NCBI GenBank assembly: GCA_027365515.1
Contig: DAHXMK010000254.1
Coordinates: forward strand, 1 to 10,043
Reading direction: 5' to 3'
DNA: 10,043 bases
Source of the DNA: Candidatus Aminicenantota bacterium
Lineage (GTDB): Bacteria; Acidobacteriota; UBA4820; DSQY01
The position numbers and the translations under genes are program-made. Positions within the stretch are counted from its first letter, which is position 1. Each line of letters starts with the position of its first letter. The notes under the pieces were generated by a model. That model ran no database searches and was not told where the DNA came from. It saw only the letters and a program-made list of their open reading frames with translations. This document shows, in pieces, positions 1 through 6,847 of the stretch.

Positions 1-2
1 AC

Positions 3-1250
3 CTTGATCTGGGAGGAGCGATTCATCCGGATGACCTCTGCTGCCGGTTTCACTTGGAGGCCGATGGCGTGACGATTGAAGAGGCCGCCGATGCAACGGC
101 GGCCGAGTCCTCGATAGGGACTTGGACGGACGTCGGCGCCCTGACACCGGAGCTCAGGCAGAAGCTGAGGGCACGCGTTCTCTCGGTCGAGGGCAACACG
201 GTTGAGATAGCATACCCGGCCGTCCTGTTCGAGGATGGCAACATGGCGCAGATATATTCCTCCGTCGCAGGAAATATCTTCGGCATGAAAGAGGTCGCGG
301 CTCTTCGCCTTGAAGCCGTGAGGTTCCCGGAGCAGGTGGCTAAAACGTTTCAGGGCCCCGCCATCGGGCTTCAAGGCATCCGTGAAAAGATGGGGATCAA
401 GGATCGTCCCATCGTGGGAACCATCGTCAAGCCAAAGATCGGCCTGCCGCCGAAGGAGCAGGCCAGGGTGCTGTATGAAGCGATGGCCGGTGGTTGCGAC
501 GTGGTCAAGGACGACGAGAATTTGACCTCGCAGTCCTTTTGTCCTTTCGAGGAGAGGCTGAGAGCTTGCCTTGACGGGGCGAAGCGCGCCGAAGACGAGA
601 CGGGCGAAGCCAAAGGGTACATCCCGAACGTGACGGCACCGACGGAGACGATGCTTAGGAGGGCCGGGCTCGTCGCCCACCTTGGCGGAAAGTTCGCCAT
701 GGTTGACCTGATAACCGCCGGCTGGTCCGGCGTGCAAAGCCTCAGAAACGCCGGGCTGGGGTTGATCATCCACGGCCACAGGGCGATGCACGCCGCCTTC
801 ACGCGCAATCCGGCCCACGGCATCGCCATGGCTGTAATCGCCCGTTCGGCGAGGCTCGCTGGGATTGACCAGCTTCACGTGGGGACGGCCGTCGGCAAGA
901 TGGAGGGGAAGGCCGCCGAGGTCGCAAGGAGCGCAAGGGCCCTTACTTCGCTGTCCGAGTCAGGAGCGGGCGCCGAGGGGCAGGAGTGGTACGGACTGAA
1001 GCCGTCCATGCCGATAGCCTCGGGCGGCCTTCATCCGGGCCACGTGGCGGCTGTCGTCGCGCTATTCGGCAAGGATGTGATCATGCAATTCGGCGGCGGG
1101 ATCCATGGCCATCCGAGCGGCACGAGGGCCGGCGCGCACGCGGTCAGGCAGGCCGCCGATGCCGCCGTGGCCGGCATCAGGTTGGAAGAGGCGGCGAAAT
1201 CGGCGCCGGAACTTGCGGCCGCGCTTGCCAAGTGGGGCGTCGTTGGATGA
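3..1250 (+). CDS. rbcL: RuBisCO large chain, form III-like, 5' end cut by the window
   Basis: Ribulose-1,5-bisphosphate carboxylase/oxygenase large chain, which carboxylates RuBP to two 3-phosphoglycerates. The reading frame is open from base 3 with no start inside the window; 415 residues are visible, so only about 5-15 N-terminal residues should be missing. Every catalytic residue I can place is kept (spinach numbering): E60 in AAESS (codon 105-107), T65/W66 in GTW, N123 in GNIFG (273-275), K175 and K177 in VKPK (K175 at 429-431), the carbamylated K201 with D203/E204 in VKDDE (K at 507-509), H294 in HGHRAMH, H327 (876-878), loop-6 K334 in GTAVGKMEG (897-899), S379 in ASGGLHPGH, and the phosphate-binding glycines in QFGGGIHGHPSG. 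This argues against a form IV RuBisCO-like protein. The loop-6 wording, the IHGHP motif and the short C-terminus fit form III, as in archaea and some bacteria, better than form I; this is inference without a tree. A form II/III hybrid is the main alternative. The stop overlaps the next gene by ATGA. Confidence 0.93.
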   Translation, partial: LDLGGAIHPDDLCCRFHLEADGVTIEEAADATAAESSIGTWTDVGALTPELRQKLRARVLSVEGNTVEIAYPAVLFEDGNMAQIYSSVAGNIFGMKEVAALRLEAVRFPEQVAKTFQGPAIGLQGIREKMGIKDRPIVGTIVKPKIGLPPKEQARVLYEAMAGGCDVVKDDENLTSQSFCPFEERLRACLDGAKRAEDETGEAKGYIPNVTAPTETMLRRAGLVAHLGGKFAMVDLITAGWSGVQSLRNAGLGLIIHGHRAMHAAFTRNPAHGIAMAVIARSARLAGIDQLHVGTAVGKMEGKAAEVARSARALTSLSESGAGAEGQEWYGLKPSMPIASGGLHPGHVAAVVALFGKDVIMQFGGGIHGHPSGTRAGAHAVRQAADAAVAGIRLEEAAKSAPELAAALAKWGVVG

Positions 1251-3040
1251 AGCGGCTTGTAATTTTCTCCGAAGATGCGCGGGTTGAGCAGCGGTGCGCC
1301 TCGTTCCTGCCTCCGGATTGGAAGATGGAGGCCGCGCGCAACGCTGAACAGGCGTCTCTGCTCCTGGAGGCGCCGCCGCCCGGCCTCCTGCTGATAGATG
1401 GAAATCCCGCCGGAATGCCGGCCCTCGATTTTCTCAAAATGGTTCTAGATGAGCGCGGCATCATCCCACCAGTGATTCTCGCCGTGGATGGCGATCTCGG
1501 GGAGGAACAAGCCGCTGATCTGGCGAAGCTGGGCGTCGCGAAGCTGCTCTCCCGGCCGGTGACGGCGCCTGATCTGGAATTGAACATCGCGCCCTATTTT
1601 GTCCCGCCGCTCATTCAGCAGGAGCTGTTCGGCGAGCTGCTGGCCTCCTCTTTGTGGGAGCCTTCGCGCCGTTACGTCACTTTCGACTGCGCTGGGATTG
1701 GTTTTGGCCTGCTTCTTGGAGGCGGCTGTGTCGAGTCTCTCGTCCACCCTTCTTTTAGGGATATCTGGAGACGGCGCCTTGAAGAGGCCGGTTTCTCGCT
1801 TCCGGAGGCCAGGGACAACCTATTGGAAGACCTGGTTGTTATGGAGCGGGGCCTGCCAAATGGCGACCCTAAGCTGGTGGCGATGAAGAAGGAGGCGCTC
1901 GCTATCTGCTTGGAGGGCATACCTTCAGGCGCGCTTCTCAAACCGAGCGAGCAAAAAGGCTTCTATTGCGGGAAACTCGTTCCAGTGCCGGTTCATCTCC
2001 TGCTTCCAACCATAGTCGAGAAAATGAACGAGGCCGGCCTGGCGGTTTTCAAGTCCCCTTCGATCACCATAAGCCGTCTGGCAAAGAAGGACATGAGCGG
2101 CTTCGCGCTCTCTCCGCAGCAGGGGTACGTGCTCTACCTCTGTGAAAAACCGGCACGGGCATTGGATTTGATCAACGCCGGAGCCATGCCCGAAGGGCAG
2201 ATGATCAAGGCGCTTTACCTCTTGATGCTCATCGGGGCGATTGAAGCGTCGCCCGACGCCGGCCAGCCACCGAGACTCTCGTTTCTGACGGGCTCGATCG
2301 AAATGGAACAGCAGAGCGTGGCCATACAGTCATCGGCGATCGAAAACCTGGTTTCGGCTTTTCAGACCCCCGGCATGAATCCATGGAAAATTCTCGGGCT
2401 GAGAGAGGGGGCGGTGATTGCCAGCGTCAGCCAAGCGCACGACGCATTGATGGCCAGGCTGGACAAGAACAATCTCCACCCGGAAGTATATAAAAAGTAT
2501 TCAAAGGACATTACCTACTTGCAGGCGAAGTGCGCCGAGGCATGTTTGTTGATACAAGGCTCCTTTCTGGAGTCCAAGCGGCTGGAGCAGGCAGCCATGG
2601 GAGCTGGGGAGAGCGAGGCGAAGCGCCTCGAACAGGCGAAGACGGGGCGCCAGGAGGCGCGGGAGACCCAGCACAAGGAGGCGGCCCGGCTCTTCAGGTA
2701 CGCGCAAGAGCTTTTTGGGCAGGAGCAGTTCTACGAATGCACCCAATACCTCAAGCTCGCCCTCTTCTATGACCCTGGAAACGCCGGCTGCTACCACCTC
2801 CTTGGGCGCGCGATGGCCTCCGCTTCCGACGCCCGAGGAAAACACGCGGCCGAGAAGGCCTTCTTGCAGGCGGTTCATCTCGATCCGTGGGAGATAGCGT
2901 ATCTCATTGATCTTGCAAGCTTTTACCTGGATGCCGGCCTGCTGGCCAGGTGCGAGACATACGTGGAAGCGGCACAGAAAATCAACCCCAAGGACCAGCG
3001 CGTCAAGGAATTGGCGGCGTCGCTTAGGGAGAAGAAATGA
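1247..3040 (+). CDS. Receiver-like / J-like / TPR multidomain protein
   Basis: The protein has 597 residues. The start is set by the ATGA overlap with the RuBisCO stop, and the product begins MKRLVIFSED; a longer frame reaching back to 986 lies inside RuBisCO and is not credible. Residues 1-115 resemble a response-regulator receiver: an acidic pair E9/D10, a probable phospho-acceptor D51 in LLLIDGN, then PPVILAV and LLSRPVT. The usual Thr/Ser is Ala79 and the usual Lys is Arg103, so phosphorylation switching is doubtful. Residues 120-335 form a globular domain; its end (about 285-334) resembles the tail found in DUF4388-type regulators, but this match is weak. Residues 377-440 look like a degenerate J-domain, with HPE (411-413) where HPD is expected. 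A charged, Gln/Glu/Lys/Arg-rich helix (445-475) leads to three TPRs (about 476-509, 510-547, 548-583). No signal peptide or membrane segment is seen. It is probably a cytoplasmic scaffold or signalling adaptor; the coupling to RuBisCO may be functional or only positional. Confidence 0.85.
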   Translation: MKRLVIFSEDARVEQRCASFLPPDWKMEAARNAEQASLLLEAPPPGLLLIDGNPAGMPALDFLKMVLDERGIIPPVILAVDGDLGEEQAADLAKLGVAKLLSRPVTAPDLELNIAPYFVPPLIQQELFGELLASSLWEPSRRYVTFDCAGIGFGLLLGGGCVESLVHPSFRDIWRRRLEEAGFSLPEARDNLLEDLVVMERGLPNGDPKLVAMKKEALAICLEGIPSGALLKPSEQKGFYCGKLVPVPVHLLLPTIVEKMNEAGLAVFKSPSITISRLAKKDMSGFALSPQQGYVLYLCEKPARALDLINAGAMPEGQMIKALYLLMLIGAIEASPDAGQPPRLSFLTGSIEMEQQSVAIQSSAIENLVSAFQTPGMNPWKILGLREGAVIASVSQAHDALMARLDKNNLHPEVYKKYSKDITYLQAKCAEACLLIQGSFLESKRLEQAAMGAGESEAKRLEQAKTGRQEARETQHKEAARLFRYAQELFGQEQFYECTQYLKLALFYDPGNAGCYHLLGRAMASASDARGKHAAEKAFLQAVHLDPWEIAYLIDLASFYLDAGLLARCETYVEAAQKINPKDQRVKELAASLREKK

Positions 3041-3069
3041 TGGCGCCTTTGCTGGAGCAAGGCCGGAGC

Positions 3070-3098
3070 TTGACTTTTGGTTTTTCGTTCTATAAACT
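3070..3098 (+). promoter_or_regulatory. Sigma-70-type promoter of the LysM gene
   Basis: TTGACT (3070-3075) is followed by TATAAA (3091-3096, spacer 15) or, reading two bases later, TAAACT (3093-3098, spacer 17). The spacer is T-rich against a GC-rich background. It lies in the gap after the TPR gene, so the LysM gene need not depend on read-through from RuBisCO. Its position also argues against starting the LysM protein at 3037, because the promoter would then lie inside the coding region. Confidence 0.6.
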
Positions 3099-3105
3099 CC
3101 TTGTT

Positions 3106-3118
3106 GAGACGGAGTCTC
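3106..3118 (+). promoter_or_regulatory. Small hairpin or operator in the LysM leader
   Basis: A perfect 5-base inverted repeat, GAGAC-GGA-GTCTC, begins about 8-10 bases after the predicted -10 box and therefore near the transcription start. It could be a 5' mRNA stem or a repressor half-site pair. It is short enough to be chance. Confidence 0.3.
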
Positions 3119-3138
3119 GCGTGAGAGGGGAGAGAGCG

Positions 3139-4533
3139 ATGAAAACGCGAAGAGGGAACTGGTTGGTGGTTCTTCCCGCCCTAGTCGTTCTGGCGTCGTG
3201 GCCCGTGATCTGGGCACAGGAAAAGACCCCGGAAAAGCCGAAAGACCAAGCGGCCGCGCAAGTGCCGCCTGACGTCTCGAAAAAGGCCAGGGAGTACAAG
3301 GGGTCGCCGACGCCCCCGAAGAATCTCGCCAAGGTCGCCGACGGCCACTGGACGCCCTACACCTTGCCGGAAGTGCCGAAAGACGCGGAGGTTTACAAGA
3401 TCAAGCAGGGCGACACGCTTTCCGCGATAGCGCAGCAAAAGCTCGGCACATGGCTTCTATGGCCTCAGATATGGGACGCGAACCCCTACATAAAGGACGC
3501 CCACTGGATATACCCCGATGATCCGCTCTTTATTAAGACTCCCAAGGTCGTCGGGATGGCCGGCGAAGAGGTGCCGGTGCAGGAGGAGGAAACCGCCAAG
3601 GGCAACAGTATGCAGCTCGAGGAGGAAGCCCCGATGCCGCCTGTCAACGCCCACGACGTTTACTGCTCCGGCTTCATCGCTCAGAGCTTTCGCTTCCCGG
3701 CGCTTCATATAGTGACCAGCACCGACCGCGCCCGCGAGTCGCTTTCTCAGGGCGACGTTGTCTATCTGAACGGAGGCACGGCCGAGGGTATAGAAAATGG
3801 CAGCGAGTTTACCATCATCCAGAAGGGGCAGACTGTACACCACCCTATTACTGGAAGGACCATAGGCACGATAATCCAGAGAATGGGGCGCGTGAAGGTT
3901 GTCTCCTCGCAGGAGCATTCTTCCATTGCCCAGATCACGATGTCCTGCGACGAGATCAGGTACGGCTTTGGACTTATTCCCTATAAGCCGATCCCGATTC
4001 CGTGGGATATAAAAGCTTCCGACGAGCTTCCCATTTACCTTCCGGATTCAGGAAAGCCTTTAGGCAGAGTCATCTGGGCGGAAGACAGGCTGGAGAGCGT
4101 GGGGCGCTACAATATCGCTTACATAGATCTGGGCTCTAACCAGAAATTGGCGCCTGGCGACAAGCTATGGGTTTGTAGGTACGCCGACACGACGCTTCTG
4201 GACACGACCCACGACCTCTTCAGGCAGCAGAAGATTGACGTCGGGGAGAAAGACCTGTTCCGTGAAAAGAAGTCGAGCTCCTCCACGGCTGCCGCTGATA
4301 CGAGGCTGCCATCCGGGACCACCGGCGTGGCCGAAACGACAGGGGCTACGACGACCTCTTCGGACACCAGGGTTCCTTCTGGTGATTCCGAAAAGACGGC
4401 TCAGGGCGCGGCCGGCTATCGCAAGTTTCTTGGAGAAGCGGTGGTTCTAACGACCGAGCCCAACACCGCGTGCGTCAAGTTGCTTCTGAGCAACGAGGAC
4501 ATTCACTCGGGCGATTACGTTCAGGTCGAATAG
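3139..4533 (+). CDS. Secreted LysM-domain protein
   Basis: The protein has 464 residues. The start is ATG 3139, preceded by a purine-rich ribosome site (GAGAGGGGAGAG), and it gives a textbook signal peptide: positive MKTRR, hydrophobic residues 8-24, and probable signal peptidase I cleavage after A26 (VIWA/QEK). An in-frame ATG at 3037 would add 34 residues ahead of the signal and is rejected. Residues 27-80 are a Lys/Pro-rich linker. Residues 86-133 are one LysM domain (VYKIKQGDTLSAIAQQKLG, ending in IYPDDPLFI), a fold that binds N-acetylglucosamine-containing glycans, usually peptidoglycan. Residues 170-350 form a beta-rich domain of no family I recognise. Residues 377-424 are a Ser/Thr-rich linker with two copies of (A/S)DTR(L/V)PSG. 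The end (425-464) is a short beta-like segment. It probably sits in the periplasm on the cell wall. A structural or envelope-assembly role is inferred, since no hydrolase motif is seen. Confidence 0.85.
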   Translation: MKTRRGNWLVVLPALVVLASWPVIWAQEKTPEKPKDQAAAQVPPDVSKKAREYKGSPTPPKNLAKVADGHWTPYTLPEVPKDAEVYKIKQGDTLSAIAQQKLGTWLLWPQIWDANPYIKDAHWIYPDDPLFIKTPKVVGMAGEEVPVQEEETAKGNSMQLEEEAPMPPVNAHDVYCSGFIAQSFRFPALHIVTSTDRARESLSQGDVVYLNGGTAEGIENGSEFTIIQKGQTVHHPITGRTIGTIIQRMGRVKVVSSQEHSSIAQITMSCDEIRYGFGLIPYKPIPIPWDIKASDELPIYLPDSGKPLGRVIWAEDRLESVGRYNIAYIDLGSNQKLAPGDKLWVCRYADTTLLDTTHDLFRQQKIDVGEKDLFREKKSSSSTAAADTRLPSGTTGVAETTGATTTSSDTRVPSGDSEKTAQGAAGYRKFLGEAVVLTTEPNTACVKLLLSNEDIHSGDYVQVE

Positions 4534-4553
4534 CGATCCATTTGGAATGTAAC

Positions 4554-4588
4554 AACGGGCGGGCCGGCGGGCCCGCCCGTTTTGTTTT
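4554..4588 (+). terminator. Rho-independent terminator after the LysM gene
   Basis: ACGGGCGGGC (4555-4564) pairs perfectly with GCCCGCCCGT (4571-4580), and A4554 pairs with T4581, around the six-base loop CGGCGG. The run TTTTGTTTT (4580-4588) follows. It lies 20 bases past the LysM stop. On the opposite strand the trailing sequence is only GTTGTTAC, so it is a weaker stop for pgk transcription arriving from the right. Confidence 0.9.
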
Positions 4589-4590
4589 GG

Positions 4591-4629
4591 GTTTCCGCTG
4601 GAAACTGGCTCGGCGTTGCGGCGCCAGCC
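4591..4629. other. Two short inverted repeats between convergent genes
   Basis: GTTTCC-GCT-GGAAAC (4591-4605) is a perfect 6-base stem. GGCT-C-GGCG / CGCC-AGCC (4607-4629) is an 8-base stem with one bulged C. They lie downstream of pgk on the minus strand and may help end pgk transcription, but neither has a T-run in that direction. The rest of the gap from 4534 to 4660 holds nothing else I can name. Confidence 0.35.
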
Positions 4630-4660
4630 GGGACTATTGCCGCGATTCTAAATTACCCAG

Positions 4661-5854
4661 TCACTTCCTTGTGAGCACCTTCAACCCTGGAAGCTCAAGG
4701 CCGGCCAGCAGCTCAAGAGAGGCGCCTCCGCCGGTTGAGATATGCGAAATCCTGGCTTCGACACCCGCGGCCTTCACTGCGGCAACGCTGTCACCTCCGC
4801 CGACCACCGTCAAGCCGGTCGCGTCGGCGAGCGCTCTGGCGACGGCCAATGTCCCAGCTGAAAATGCTGGCCGCTCGAAGACGCCCATCGGTCCGTTCCA
4901 GAGCACCGTCTTGGCCCTTGATACGGCGGCACCGTAAGTCTGCGCCGTGATTGGCCCGATGTCGAACCCCATCATTCCTTCCGGTATCGCCTGAGAGGGC
5001 ACCGGGCGGGCGCCAGCCTCGTCGTCAATGGAGCGGGCCGCCACGTGATCGCCTGGAAGCGATAAAAGAACGCCAGAGGACGCGGCTTCCTCGATTATGG
5101 TTTTAGCGACGCCTATTTGTTCTTTCTCTATACGAGACGAGCCGGTCGGTATGCCCTTGGCGGCGAGGAATGTGTACGCCATCGCGCCGCCGATGCAGAG
5201 CGCGTCCACCTTTTTTGAAAGCGCCTTCAACACCGGGACTTTGTCTGAAACCTTGGCCCCGCCGAGCAAAGCGAGGTAGGGCCTTTCGGGAGAGCCCAGC
5301 CTGCCAACCAGGTACGACAGTTCCTTCTCAAGAAGAAATCCCATGGCGACATTTTCGTACATTGATGGCAGGGCGAAAACCGAGGCGTGAGGCCGGTGGG
5401 CGGCGCCGAAGGCGTCATTGACGTAAATGTCGGGTGCCAACGGCCGCAGCCTGGCCGCCAGCTCTTGGTCGCCTTTGGTTTCGCCTGGCTCGAAGCGGAC
5501 GTTTTCCAGCAACAGCAGTTCACCAGGCTTTAGGGCAGCAGCGCTGGCCGAGGCGTCGGGGCCTGCGGCGTCTGATGAAAAATGGATGACGCGGCCGGGC
5601 AAGAAGCGCCCTAGCGCCTCGGCGACAGGGGCCAGCGACATGGCGGGAACCACCTGCCCCTTGGGCCTGCCCAAGTGCGAACAGGCGACGACTCTTGCCC
5701 CCCTGTCAAGAAGGAAGTTTATCGTTGGGAGCGCGTATTGAATCCTGGTGTCATCCCTGATTTCTTTGCCGCTAAGGGGAACATTCAAGTCGAGTCTGAG
5801 GAATGTTCTTTTGCCCTTCAGGTCAATGTCTCTTATGCTAAGGTATTCTTTCAC
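4661..5854 (-). CDS. pgk: Phosphoglycerate kinase
   Basis: Transfers phosphate between 1,3-bisphosphoglycerate and ADP, giving 3-phosphoglycerate and ATP, in the cytoplasm (glycolysis, reversed in gluconeogenesis or carbon fixation). The 397 residues match the usual bacterial length. Family motifs occur in order: RLDLNVP (20-26), HLGRP (60-64), ENVRFEPGE (117-125), NDAFGAAHRPHAS (146-158), GGAKVSDK (198-205), the nucleotide-site WNGPMGVFE (319-327), GGGDSVAA (352-359) and STGGGASLELL (373-383). The start codon is GTG at 5854-5852, supported by AGGGGAG ending about 6 bases upstream and by the usual N-terminal spacing to the first motif. It follows gap by 10 bases and is almost certainly cotranscribed with it. 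Nothing looks degenerate. The RuBisCO product 3-phosphoglycerate, from the convergent block, would enter here. Confidence 0.97.
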   Translation of the reverse strand: MKEYLSIRDIDLKGKRTFLRLDLNVPLSGKEIRDDTRIQYALPTINFLLDRGARVVACSHLGRPKGQVVPAMSLAPVAEALGRFLPGRVIHFSSDAAGPDASASAAALKPGELLLLENVRFEPGETKGDQELAARLRPLAPDIYVNDAFGAAHRPHASVFALPSMYENVAMGFLLEKELSYLVGRLGSPERPYLALLGGAKVSDKVPVLKALSKKVDALCIGGAMAYTFLAAKGIPTGSSRIEKEQIGVAKTIIEEAASSGVLLSLPGDHVAARSIDDEAGARPVPSQAIPEGMMGFDIGPITAQTYGAAVSRAKTVLWNGPMGVFERPAFSAGTLAVARALADATGLTVVGGGDSVAAVKAAGVEARISHISTGGGASLELLAGLELPGLKVLTRK

Positions 5855-5864
5855 GCCGGCTCCC

Positions 5865-6845
5865 CTATCTCGTTTCGAGGTAATCCAAGAGATCCACCAG
5901 GCGCATCACGTATCCGCGCTCGTTATCGTACCAGGCTATTATCCTGATCAGGTCGCCGTCCACGGAAGTGAGAGGCGCGTCCACGACCGATGAGAAGGGG
6001 GTGCCGCGAAAGTCCTGGGAGACCAACTCCTCGTTGCAAACGGCGAGAATCCCCTTCAAGCTGTTTTCGGCTTCAGCGGCCAGGAGCGCATTGACGGCAG
6101 CGGAGTCTTTCGGCGGCTTCTGCGCCTCCACGATGATTTCGGTCAGAGACACGGCCGGTGCCGGCACCCTGATCGCCATGCCGCGAATTCTACCGGCGAG
6201 CTCGGGCATGACCTCTTCCAGCGCCACCGAGGCGCTCGTCGTCGTGGGTATCATATTAAGCGCCCCCGCCCTGGCCCGCCTTGGATCGCTTTTGGGCGCG
6301 TCCACCAGCGTCTGGCTTACGTTGTAGCAGTGGACCGTATTGAACAAGACGGTCTTGGCTCTAAAGGAGCGATGGATAGCCCAGAGCGGCGGGGCGACGC
6401 AGTGGGTAGTGCAAGAGGTCGCGCTGATACAGTTGTCGTCCGCCTCGATGGCTTCGTGGTTTAGGCCGAAGACGACTTGGCGGTCAACCTGCCGGCTCGC
6501 GGCGGTCAGCACCACTCTGCGCCCGTGGCCGGATAGAGCGGCGCGATCCTTGAATTTTCCGGTGGCGTCCACCACCAAGTCCACTCCGGCCTTCCTCCAG
6601 GGGATTTGGGCTGGAGAGTGTTCTCGGAAGTACGGGATTTCCCGGCCATTGATGCTCAAAGCGCCGTCAGCGTGGCCGACCCTCGATTCCCACCCTCCAT
6701 AGTACGAGTCGTGGCGCAAAAGGTGAGCAATCGCGGATGGCTCCGCGACGTCGTTAACCGCGGCCACTTCCAGGGAAGGGTGGTTCGACAGCGCCTTGAA
6801 AAGGCCCCGGCCGATACGCCCCATACCATTAATGCCTATCTTCAT
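5865..6845 (-). CDS. gap: Glyceraldehyde-3-phosphate dehydrogenase, divergent
   Basis: Oxidises and phosphorylates glyceraldehyde-3-phosphate to 1,3-bisphosphoglycerate with NAD(P). The protein has 326 residues, a little short for the type I family. It has the Rossmann start IGINGMGRIGR (3-13), an ND pair at 31-32, the catalytic Cys145 in SCTT, His172 in TVHCY, RRARAGALNMIP (189-200), Arg226 in RVP, and the C-terminal WYDNERGY (305-312). Several usually near-invariant positions differ: SCTTNC reads SCTTHC and is preceded by T rather than A or S, the phosphate loop STGAA reads TTSAS, and NEWGY reads NERGY. The core catalytic pair is intact, so activity is expected, but cofactor or substrate preference could be shifted. 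Erythrose-4-phosphate dehydrogenase was considered, but the sequence does not resemble it more than Gap. The ATG lies 2 bases after the stop of the upstream lipoprotein gene; the purine-rich AGGTGAG inside that gene may act as a coupled ribosome site. Confidence 0.93.
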   Translation of the reverse strand: MKIGINGMGRIGRGLFKALSNHPSLEVAAVNDVAEPSAIAHLLRHDSYYGGWESRVGHADGALSINGREIPYFREHSPAQIPWRKAGVDLVVDATGKFKDRAALSGHGRRVVLTAASRQVDRQVVFGLNHEAIEADDNCISATSCTTHCVAPPLWAIHRSFRAKTVLFNTVHCYNVSQTLVDAPKSDPRRARAGALNMIPTTTSASVALEEVMPELAGRIRGMAIRVPAPAVSLTEIIVEAQKPPKDSAAVNALLAAEAENSLKGILAVCNEELVSQDFRGTPFSSVVDAPLTSVDGDLIRIIAWYDNERGYVMRLVDLLDYLETR

Positions 6846-6847
6846 TT

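Noticed and set aside
371..829. Minus-strand frame of 152 codons opposite RuBisCO
   Set aside because: It lies wholly within conserved RuBisCO sequence and shows no domain or ribosome site.
986..1246. A longer plus-strand reading frame running into the receiver/TPR gene from inside RuBisCO
   Set aside because: It overlaps conserved RuBisCO residues, and its translation is Arg/Gly-rich with no domain. The ATG at 1247 fits the receiver fold and the ATGA overlap.
3..1250. Form IV RuBisCO-like protein (methionine salvage type)
   Set aside because: K175, K201, D203, E204, H294, H327, K334 and S379 equivalents are all present, whereas form IV proteins lack several.
3037..3138. N-terminal extension of the LysM protein starting at the TPR stop
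   Set aside because: It would place a promoter and ribosome site within coding sequence and bury a clear signal peptide.
2501..3217. Long 238-codon minus-strand frame opposite the TPR region
   Set aside because: It is antisense to well-supported coding DNA, low in complexity (Leu/Arg/Pro), and has no recognisable motif; such frames are common opposite high-GC genes.
3457..3918. Minus-strand frame of 153 codons opposite the LysM gene
   Set aside because: Shadow of the codon pattern of the plus-strand gene; no family features.
5865..6845. Erythrose-4-phosphate dehydrogenase
   Set aside because: The active-site flanks and overall pattern do not follow the Epd subgroup, and the adjacent pgk fits Gap; only the substitutions are unusual.
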